This document shows positions 56,426 to 64,000 of a DNA stretch of 64,000 bases, piece after piece (position 1 is the stretch's first letter; each line of letters opens with the position of its first letter). The notes below the pieces were generated by a model, which was given only the letters and a program-made list of their open reading frames with translations, searched no databases and was not told the origin of the DNA. Made by a program: the position numbers and the translations under genes. Source of the DNA: Escallonia rubra (Eukaryota; Streptophyta; Magnoliopsida; Escalloniales; Escalloniaceae); the NCBI GenBank assembly GCA_033065855.1, contig JAVXUO010000878.1, positions 310,001-374,000 of the forward strand, written 5' to 3'.

Positions 56426-57021
56426 ACTCTGAGGCGTAATTAGACAATATTTTAAATTAATCGCATCGGATATGTACATTTTGAACAATTTTGTGAACAT
56501 TGACTATTTGTTTGATAATTTTAGGTTGTTAATTGTGATTATTGATCGATGATTTGTTAATCGATGATTTGTTAATTGATGATTTTAGATTGTTAAACGT
56601 GCATTTGATATATTGAGATTGTTGACGGAGGATGGGACCCAATTGGTTTGAATTTTTTATTATAGGTTTGGGCATTAAAAAATGAAAAAATAATTAAAAA
56701 ATGACTTTAACTTTTAGCGACGGATTAATTCTGTCGCTAAAAATTTTATCCCGTTGCTAATTTCATAAAAAAGAAAATAAATTAAAGTACGTAAAACATA
56801 ATTAGCGACGGATATTTCGTCGCTAATTCAGAAATATATCCATCGCCAAACGTTCTATATTAGACGACGGATTTTATAATTTCGTCGCAAAACTTTTAGC
56901 AACGGCCTTTTATACGAGGGACTTTTAGCGACGGTAATTCCGTCGCTAAAAGTTTTAGCGACGGAATTTAGGCTTTTAGCGATGGGAAAATCCGTCGCTA
57001 AAGGCCTTATTCCTTGTAGTG

Positions 57022-57137
57022 ATACACCGGCTAGTTCGTCAAGGTACTAGCCCAAACCAATACACCGACTAGTCCATCAAGGCACTAGCTGACACCAACA
57101 CACCGGCTAGTCCGTCAAGGTACTAGCCCACACCAAT
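57022..57137 (+). repeat. Tandem array of about 40-bp units, right of CACTA D
   Basis: Three units of CACCG[G/A]CTAGT.C.TCAAGG.ACTAGC..A.ACCAA. With the unit at 53448-53488 this makes four, split by the CACTA. Confidence 0.9.
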
Positions 57138-57480
57138 ATCCTCTAATATATACCAAGTCTCGCCAAACACATAAATGCAAACTCTCATGTCAATATGCAG
57201 AATGACAACATATCGATAAATGCAACATGTTGTTCAATGCTCGATGGACAATAATTAATGAGCACCGATAAGAGTTTCAATAAACGTCTCAAGGCTCAAT
57301 GAAAGCTTTATATGGCAAACAATGCGACTTTATCAAAATAGCATAATCCAAAAGAACAGCGATAGCAAATCAGAAGAACATATGAAACAATTATGAGGAG
57401 TTTGGTTCGGATGAAAATCCCTTACCTTAGTCCGAAGCTAGCTAATCACTCGATTATCCAAAAATCAAAAGTCCTCTGAG
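57138..57480. other. Interior of the long-TIR element, no gene recognised
   Basis: AT-rich sequence between the tandem array and the right inverted repeat; no coding frame or terminus. Confidence 0.5.
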
Positions 57481-57542
57481 TAACATTAGTCCTCTGACCG
57501 GCTAGTGGTGTAAAATTAGTTAAGTTTGAGGGTTTTATTATC

Positions 57543-57764
57543 GGGGGCTGATCCAATGCTAGCTCTAGCAAATTGTTAGCGTTATTTGGCCGTCCGCTAC
57601 ATTATGTTGCGGACGATAATTTACCGTCCGCTACACTATGTTGCGGGCGGTAAAAAAAATTGCAGTCGTGGCGCACGATCTGACCGTCCATTCTCGCCCA
57701 TGGACGGCCATATTGCGCTAGCAACTTGGGTCAAGTTGCTAGCGCTAGCATTGGATCATCCCCC
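57543..57764. mobile_element. MITE copy 3 (222 bp), family GGGAGCTGATCCA
   Basis: The ends GGGGGCTGATCCAATGCTAG and (complement) GGGGGATGATCCAATGCTAG are inverted. The interior has CCGTCCGCTACA.TATGTTGCG palindromic parts as in copies 1 and 2. Outer nonamers TTTATTATC and TTTATTGCC agree at 7 of 9, in keeping with a 9-bp Mutator-type duplication that has aged. Confidence 0.85.
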
Positions 57765-57824
57765 TTTATTGCCTTAGTGTATATGTTCGAGCGAGTGTTA
57801 ACGTTCCGGAAATTCTGGAATGTT

Positions 57825-57837
<13 letters not shown>

Positions 57838-57862
<25 letters not shown>

Positions 57863-57875
57863 TATATATATAGTT
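57838..57875. repeat. (TA)n microsatellite
   Basis: TA run at the right edge of the long-TIR element. Confidence 0.95.
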
Positions 57876-58151
57876 AGTAAAAAGATTAGGCTGAGTTTTA
57901 GGATGATTACAATTAGTTTTCGAATTACATAGGGCTTACAGAAAACCTTCATTACTCCTTAAAAATTAATTAGATATAAGAATAAGGATCCCATCAAAAT
58001 TTAAATTAGACAATTGATCACGTTTTTAAATCTCATAAATTATTTTTTGGGTCTATGAATTTTAATTTTCATATTAGAAAACACTTTTGGGGACATAGTT
58101 GTCAAAATAAAGTCTTTATAGATTAACATATTGATTACGTAGAGTTTTAGA

Positions 58152-58979
58152 ATGATTAGAATTAATTTTTAAATTAATTTTTTCTTCTAAATCGACAGTA
58201 TTATTTTCGTTTTTATATATATGAGTTTTTATATTCATATTAGAGAGTAGTTTTGAAGATACAATAGTCAATATTAAGTTTTAATAAGTTGGTATAATGA
58301 TAAGGTTGAGTTTTATAATGATTAGAATTAAATTTTGAATTTTAAGGATATAATTGTCAAAAAGAAGTCTTAATAGATTAGTATATTGATTAGGTAGAAT
58401 TTTAGAATGATTAGAATTAATTTTTTAATGAAATAAAACTTGCTAATATAGAAGTTAATTAATCTTAAAATTAGGATCTAATGACATGTCATATAAAGAA
58501 GGGACGATGTGTCGCGTAAATAAGTTATCAGAGTCTTTCTCGCTTCGCTTATTACATATTATATAGATTAGAATTAATTTTTAAATTAACTTTTTTGTTC
58601 TAAATTGAAAGTATTATTTTCGTTTTTTATATATTTGATTTTTTATATTCGTATTAGAGAGTAGTTTTGAAGATACAATAGTCAATATTAAGTTCTAATA
58701 AGTTAGTATAATGATATGGGTGAGTTTTAGGATGATTAGAATTGGTTTTTGAATTTTAAAGACATAATTGTCAAAAAGAAGTCTTAATAGATTAGTATAT
58801 TGATTAGGTAGAATTTTAGAATGATTAGAATTAGTTTTTAAATGAAATAAAACTTACTAATATAGAAGTTAATTAATCTTAAAATTAGGACCTAATGACG
58901 TGTCATATAAAGAAGCGACGACGTGTCGCGTAAATAAGTTATCAGTGTCTTTTTCGCTTCACTTATTATATATTAGCTA
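58152..58979 (+). repeat. 414-bp tandem duplication, AT-rich
   Basis: Two units (about 58152-58565 and 58566-58979) with high identity; for example, AAAATTAGGA.CTAATGAC lies 414 bp apart (58467 and 58881). Each ends in TGTCGCGTAAATAAGTTATC, followed by TCGCTTC.CTTATTA. These ends recall those of the array at 62.5-64 kb, but no element terminus was established. Confidence 0.85.
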
Positions 58980-60469
58980 GTTGAGTTTCAACATATTTTA
59001 GTAGATTTAAGGTTGGGTATTTAAAAATCATGTCGATGGTTTTGAAAATTACGCTTTATTCGTATTCGCTTGAAGTGAACCATTGAATTCAAAACATATC
59101 GCATTTATGCATTTCACATATAAGATGTATCTTAATCAAGAGAAATTCAATGAAAGCATAATTCCCGAAATTATTTTATAATAGTAAAGCATGTTATAGT
59201 ACTTAAAAATTAGTAAGATTCAGAAGTTAAAAATGAAGTATTCAAAAAGTGAAGCATACAATGAGTAATCTATTATTTCACATCAAATTAGAATGTTACT
59301 TTGTTCTTTAGTATTTTAGGTACTAATTTTATTTTTGTACGAAAAAGTTAAATTTCAATAATTTTATACATAAAATTATATTTACGTTATTCATTTTTTT
59401 TACCGTATCCATATAAGTGTGAGACAATTTTTTAGTTTTTCCCATTAAGTGGCGCATCATTGATCAACATTTTTATTTTATAAGTAACTATGATAGAACT
59501 CATTACCATATATTAAATTAGACATCTACTATAGTTCTCTATAATGAACTTTAAAGTCTAGAAAAGAACGTACAAAAAATGCACAAATAATTTGTTTTAC
59601 TAAATTATTGTCTAGATTGAATAAACCTACTTAAAAAAACATGCGGTAAAAATCTTATAGCAAAACTGGAAGTAAGTGGAGCTATTTTACTTTCTTTTAG
59701 TCAATCAACCTTTTAAAATGTAGAAATAATCATGAAAAGAGAAATTATAGTGTTATAGTGACAATATCTGAGTTAATTGCTTTACTTTATGGTCATGTTC
59801 GGCGCTTTCCTGACCATCCATTTTATTTTGAATATTTTCTAAGACAATTAATTTTGAAAATACATGTGCATTATATAGTTAATTATTGTCTGAATGATCA
59901 TAAAAATGTCATATCATTTTACAAAACTTTTTTTTTTAAAGTTTGAGAATAAGCAATTATATAGCGGCGAGTATTCGTACAATTGTCTAGATTGCGATAG
60001 ATGGAGGATGTAATTGCGTAAAGTTATAAAATTCTTATACTTCATATTTGATTTGTAGATTGTTCATTAAGTTCTAAGCTTAAAAGACTATATGATATAT
60101 ATTTGCGTTATATTTGATTCTTTGTTTTGGTCATTTAAAAAAGTATATGATTTCTACTTTAGACTTTGAGTTATTATATTAAAATTAATTTGTGAAGTAA
60201 ACTGCTATTTTAGCATTTTAAAGATATCTAAATATGAGGTCATATTTGTTTCTTATATTGCTTATATAAAAAGATATTAAATATTAAACTTTATATTTGT
60301 ATGATTCTATTTTGATATTTTAAAGTGCACTTAAGGTATTAACAGTCAAAATTAAGGCCTAACATGTAATTATATTTATTACGTAGTGTTGTAAAAACTT
60401 TAGAGTTAGTTTCCTAATTTTAAAAGGTGTACGAAATTTGGGCCAAGAATATCCATAATTTTTTAGCAA
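58980..60469. other. AT-rich sequence, no gene recognised
   Basis: Only short open frames (the longest, 62 codons at 59758, has no recognisable similarity). No terminal repeats found. Confidence 0.5.
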
Positions 60470-60880
60470 TAAATTATAGAGTTAATTACGCGGTTGACCA
60501 TCGAACTATTAGGCAAATTTTATTTTGACCACTGAACTTCGATTTGTGTCAAAGTGACCATTGAATCATTCAATTGATCTCAATTAAGTCACTCCGTTAA
60601 CTTCCGTCCATCCCAAGTCCGTTATGTGGCTAAATTTAAGGGTAATTTCGTCACTCTCTTTTTTCTTCTCTTTTTCAACCCCCTTCTTTCTTCTTTCTTC
60701 TTTCTTCTTTCTTCTTTCTTCCATCACCACCACGGCCAAGCCGCAACCTTAGCTCACCCAATGCTCAACACCCATCACCACCACGGCCAAGCCGCAAACT
60801 CCATTTTTAACCATGGGTGTTTATTTCCAGAAAAGAATAAACTGTTGCTAACAACTCTGCCAACAGCATACCGAAAACCA

Positions 60881-61584
60881 ATGTCTCATCCACTGTACCC
60901 ACTCTTCTTCTTCTTCCTTCTCCTCATTTCCCCTTCGTTTTCAGCCTTTCTTGCGCCAGTCAGCTGGGTACCACTCCATTCCCTGCAACTCCTCCCTCTG
61001 CAACTCGCTCGACAAACTCGACCTCGGCGCCTCATTCAGCTGGGTAGACTGTACCCAGAACAACACTTCCACCACGTACCACTCCATTCCCTGCAACTCC
61101 TCCCTCTGCAACTCGCTCGACAAACTCGACCTCGGCGCCTCATTCAGCTGGGTAGACTGTACCCAGAACAACACTTCCACCACGTACCACTCCATTCCCT
61201 GCAACTCCTCCCTCTGCAACTCGCTCGACAAACTCGCCTGCTCCAACTGCTTCGACTCGCCCGGCCTGGGTTGCTCCAACGATTCGTGCGCCCTCTTCCC
61301 TGAGAACTCCGCCACCCGGAAGGTCCTCCTCGCCCAGGCCCTGGTCGACACACTCGCCTTGCCCCTCAGTGACGGCCGCAACCCGGGTCGGCTCGGTCTG
61401 GTCCGCGAGTTCGTCATCTTCTGCTCGAAGACCCCTTTGCTCAAAGGCTTCCCAAAAGGGACCACCAGTTTAGGCCGCTCCAACTTCTCTCTCCCAGCTC
61501 AGCTCAGCTCGATTTACTCCATCCCCTCCGTGTTTGCTCTCTGCTTGTCTGGTTCGCCGTCGGCTTCAGGTGTCGCCTTTTTTG
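60881..61584 (+). pseudogene. Captured TAXI / basic-7S-globulin-like aspartic-protease-fold gene fragment
   Basis: Family members are secreted pepsin-like proteins, many without protease activity (xylanase inhibitor type). The front encodes a signal peptide (MSHPLYPLFFFFLLLISPSF, from 60881). After a frame change, the body frame (60951-61592) gives GASFSWVDCTQNNTSTTYHS, IPCNSSLCNSL, SNDSCALFPENSATRKVLLA, RNPGRLGLVREFVIFCSKTP and [20 protein letters not shown] with [15 protein letters not shown]. This fits the family order '..WVDC....SSTY..V.C.S..C', 'C...P.NP.T', 'PGR.V..P.F.FSC', 'ISLP.Q....F....KFALCL'. A 36-residue unit is tandemly duplicated. The C-terminal half is missing, and the frame difference from the signal peptide makes it a pseudogene as read here. 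Confidence 0.82.
60969..61215 (+). repeat. 108-bp in-frame tandem repeat in the captured gene
   Basis: TACCACTCCATTCCCTGCAA starts at 60969, 61077 and 61185, so there are two full 108-bp units (36 codons) and a partial third. The two full units are nearly identical, indicating a recent event. Confidence 0.95.
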
Positions 61585-61641
61585 CAGTATAGGGGAGTGA
61601 CGTTTTACATGAGAACTGGTAGATGGGAATCTCATATATGG
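61585..61641 (+). pseudogene. Captured AP2-domain exon fragment (euAP2/TOE-like)
   Basis: The plus strand reads [19 protein letters not shown], followed by a GTGAGT donor-like site. AP2-clade transcription factors contain '[25 protein letters not shown]', with an intron at or near this place. It is 19 residues of one AP2 repeat, attached directly behind the TAXI-like fragment in a different frame. It was probably captured as an exon end. Confidence 0.85.
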
Positions 61642-61648
61642 TGAGTAG

Positions 61649-61843
61649 AAGGCCGAGGTTAACAAGGTGTTCAGGTACGAACTTGATGATGAGAAGTGAA
61701 ATCCAAACTACATGTTGCCAGAACATGTTGAGGATCTGAAAACAATTCGGGAGTTCCGCAATGTGTTTGATGCAGAAGTCCAGAAACTTGAAGCAGATGG
61801 ATTCCAGCTGGGGACGGAGATTGCTACCACTGGTGATAAGTAA
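61649..61843 (+). pseudogene. Third coding-like fragment in the Pack-MULE, unidentified
   Basis: In one frame: KAEVNKVFRYELDDEK, a stop, then NPNYMLPEHVEDLKTIREFR, NVFDAEVQKLEADGFQLGTE and IATTGDK to a TAA (61841-61843). It looks protein-like (charged, helix-forming, one internal stop) but I cannot name the family. It may be another captured exon. Confidence 0.45.
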
Positions 61844-62043
61844 AGAAGAAGAATCTGAAATGACATATTTACCCCTGGATAAAGTCAGTTAACGGACTTA
61901 GGGCTAACGGAGCCAAACAGAGTGACTTGATTGAACTAATTAACAAATTCAGTGGTCACTTTGACACAAATCGAAGTTCAGTGGTCAAAGTGAAATTTGC
62001 CTAATAGTTCGATGGTCAACCGCGTAATTAACTCTAAATTATA

Positions 62044-62558
62044 ATACATACTTAATAAGTTGGGGTGAAAAAAGAAAAGACCAAAACAAATAGAATGACA
62101 TGTTGCATAAGTAAGAGCGGGAAAAAGAAAAATAAAACACTAAAAAAGCTAAAGTATTTGAAAGTTCAATGTTATATAATTAAAATTTTAGATTTGTTTT
62201 TCTAGTTATAAAAGGTTTACAACAATTGGGGCAATAATGTTCAAAAATATTTTAATAATATATTTTAGTAAAGAGTTAATAAGTTTAAAAAAAAGGACAT
62301 TAAAACAAATAAGATGATGTCATGCATAAGTAAGAGGGGTAGAAAAGAAAAAGAACACTTAGAAAAGCTTATGTATTTTAAAGTTTAATGTGATATGATT
62401 AGAATTATCTGATGAAGTACAATCTCATATTGGTATTTTTAAATTATTTATAACAATTAACTCTTTTTTTTTTTACATGTTGCTTCTATATAAAGAAAAG
62501 AAAGCTTTTAATCTGTGACCTATAATTTTTTTTTTCATAAAGGGCTTATCTTTTCTTT
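62044..62558. other. AT-rich sequence right of the Pack-MULE, no gene recognised
   Basis: Contains partial copies of the repeat that dominates the following 1.4 kb (for example AAGTAAGAG.GG.AAAAAGAAA near 62110 and 62330). Confidence 0.5.
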
Positions 62559-64000
62559 ATGTTTGAGTGTTTATGTTGTTATTTAGAGTGTTTTTCAGGT
62601 GCTAATAGTAACAATCAAGTTCCAATATGTTGATACATTGATTATGTAGAATTTTAGAAGGTGTAGAATTGATTTTTTTACTTGTATAAGGTCAACTAAA
62701 TTTATGGTAATTATATCTCCGAATTTTCCAATAATAAGTTACAATAAAGAGTCACGACGTATGTGTGACTATAATAAGTAGAGGTAGAAGAGGAATGAAA
62801 CACCAAAGCAAGCATGATGACATGTAATTTATGTTTTCCTCATATTTGAGTGTTCATTTTGTTATAAAAAATATTTTTGAGGTGTTAATAGTCAAAATCA
62901 AGTCCTACTATGTTGGTACATTGATTATGTAGAGTTGTGGAGGGTGTAGAAGATATATTTTACTCTTATAAGGTCTACTAAATATATGGTAATACTACTA
63001 CCGAATTTTTACTAATAAGTTATACTAAAGAGTCATGATATATGCGTGACTTTAATAATTACAGATAAAGGAAGAATAAAACACCAAAACAAACATGATG
63101 ACGTGTAATTTATATTTTCTTTATGTTTGAGTGTTTAATTTATTATTTTTTTAAGGTGTTAATAGCCAAAATTAATTCCTAATATGTTGATACATTGATT
63201 AGGTGGAGTTTCAGAATGTGTAGAATTGATTTTTTACTCTTATATGGTCAAATAAATTTATAGTAAAAATACCTCCGAATTTTTCAATAATAAGTTATAA
63301 TAAAGAGTCATGATACGTGTGAGACTTTAATAAGTTGAGGTAAAAGATGAATGAAACACCAAAACAAAGATGATAACGTGTCGCAAAATTGAAGCAATAT
63401 GACGTGTCGTATAATTAGAAGGGGCAAAAAGGAAAAAAAAAACACTAAAAAAAGCTTATGTGTCGCCTCCCTAACACACAACGCTTTGTCTATTATATAT
63501 TTATATGATTTTTAATAATAAGTTATACTAAAGAGTCATGATACATATGTGACTTTAATAAGTATAGATAAATGAAGAATAAAACACCAAAACAGAGATG
63601 ACGTGTAATTTATATTTTCTTTATGTTTGAGTGTTTAATTTATTATTTAAATTATTTTTGAGGTGTTAATAGCCAAAATTAATTTCTAATATGTTGATAC
63701 ATTGATTAGGTAGAGTTTTATAATGTGTAGAATTGAATTTTTACTCCTATAAGGTCAACTAATTTTATGGTAATAATACCTCCGAATTTTTAATTATAAG
63801 TTATAATAAAGAGTCATGATGCATGTGAGACTTTAATAAGTAGATATAAAAGATGAATGAAACACTCAAAGAAAGATGATGAGGTGTCGCAAAAATGAAC
63901 AAAGATGACGTGTCGCATAGTTAAAAGGGGTAAAAAGGGAAAGGAACACTAAAAAAAGCTTATGTGTCGCCTGTGCAACGCACAATGCTTCGTCTATTTT
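62559..64000 (+). repeat. Diverged tandem array of about 280-bp units, running off the window
   Basis: Units start near 62559, 62843, 63123 and 63622 with ATGTTTGAGTGTT, and share GGTGTTAATAGCCAAAATTA, ATATGTTGATACATTGATTA, AGAGTCATGAT and ACACCAAAACAAA. The third unit is longer because of an added TGTCGC..AAAAAGCTTATG segment (63370-63500), which recurs at the window end. Probably a degenerate transposon-derived array; family unknown. Confidence 0.75.

Larger units (their letters stand above)
53489..57021. mobile_element. CACTA transposon D, non-autonomous, carries a B3 gene; 3-bp target duplication ATA
   Basis: The left end CACTACAAGAAAATTAGG and right end TTATTCCTTGTAGTG are flanked by ATA (53486-53488 and 57022-57024). 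Subterminal TTTAGCGACGG / CCGTCGCTAAA repeats fill 53505-53690 and 56715-57005. At 3533 bp it has no TNP2 or tnpA sequence. Instead it contains a small B3-domain gene (55977-56425), a GACACGTGTC block and a G-rich run. It needs transposase from another copy. Confidence 0.93.
52871..57837. mobile_element. Element with about 110-bp terminal inverted repeats, hosting CACTA D and MITE copy 3
   Basis: The left end TATAACATCCCAAAATTTTT, continuing GGAACGTTAACACTCGC, is inverted at the right end (complement TGTAACATTCCAGAATTTCC, then GGAACGTTAACACTCGC). The similarity continues through ACACTAAG.CAATAAA, AAACCCTCAAAC.TAACTAAT and TTTTACACCACTAGCC. The right arm is cut by MITE copy 3 (57543-57764). 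Both outer sides are TA-rich, so no target duplication could be read. No transposase was found; the superfamily is open. Confidence 0.75.
60479..62034. mobile_element. Pack-MULE: Mutator-like element with long TIRs, 9-bp target duplication and captured gene pieces
   Basis: The terminal inverted repeats are about 120 bp; both begin GAGTTAATTACGCGGTTGAC and continue CATCGAACTATTAGGCAAAT. The nonamer TAAATTATA lies on both sides (60470-60478 and 62035-62043), a perfect 9-bp duplication typical of Mutator elements. No transposase is present. The interior holds parts of at least two unrelated genes on the plus strand: a TAXI/basic-7S-globulin-like protein and an AP2 domain. A further unidentified frame follows. 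Confidence 0.93.

Noticed and set aside
60941..61483. 180-codon minus-strand frame over the captured TAXI-like gene
   Set aside because: It is open because of the 108-bp repeat and codon bias of the plus-strand gene; the plus strand carries the recognisable family motifs.

Overview
The window is nuclear DNA of a flowering plant, probably a dicot. Intron-containing oxidosqualene cyclase (triterpene or sterol synthase) sequence lies among AT-rich, heavily nested plant transposable elements: Ogre-like and Copia LTR retrotransposons, an RNase H-bearing L1-type LINE, a tRNA-derived SINE, and CACTA, hAT and Mutator-like DNA transposons. I saw no bacterial, organellar or viral gene and no CRISPR array. 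All assignments come from reading the sequence and its translations; no database search was run.

Host genes. Positions 101-3109 (+) hold the last nine exons of an oxidosqualene cyclase (OSC). They splice into one uninterrupted 314-residue C-terminal part; the 5' exons lie before the window. At 49225-49428 (-) is exon 1 of a second OSC in the opposite orientation, with a TATA box upstream, but none of its later exons is recognisable in the window. The two pieces suggest a triterpene-synthase locus expanded by transposons.

Nested repeats, 3.2-49.2 kb. A Copia reverse transcriptase relic (3265-3377 and 11538-11640) was split by a LINE (about 3378-11530, minus). The LINE was split in turn by a 1745-bp hAT element (8302-10046) with a perfect 8-bp target duplication. 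A SINE (12073-12220, 12-bp duplication) and two CACTA left ends (12438 and 12924) follow. The second CACTA carries a captured subtilase fragment and a degenerate TNP2 transposase gene. An 8.25-kb Ogre-like, gag-only element (14187-22436, duplication GAAAT) is inserted inside that TNP2 gene. A tnpA-like (Transposase_24) region, a MITE and a CACTA deletion relic follow. Then come a minus-strand Copia (29779-35564) and a plus-strand Copia (35749-47824). The plus-strand Copia is split by a 7.8-kb CACTA (37168-44970, duplication TAA), which itself contains a 1257-bp solo LTR (40464-41720, duplication GAAGG).

Right part, 47.8-64 kb. A Mutator-like element (47838-49183) with probable captured coding sequence lies directly downstream of OSC exon 1. 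An element with long terminal inverted repeats (52871-57837) contains a 3.5-kb CACTA (53489-57021, duplication ATA) that carries a small two-exon B3-domain gene. A Mutator-like element (60479-62034, perfect 9-bp duplication) is a Pack-MULE. It combines a fragment of a TAXI/basic-7S-globulin-like aspartic protease gene, a 19-residue piece of an AP2 domain, and a third unidentified reading frame. The rest is AT-rich sequence with tandem and diverged repeats.

The main theme is capture of host gene fragments by two unrelated transposon superfamilies (CACTA and Mutator) around a duplicated triterpene-synthase locus.
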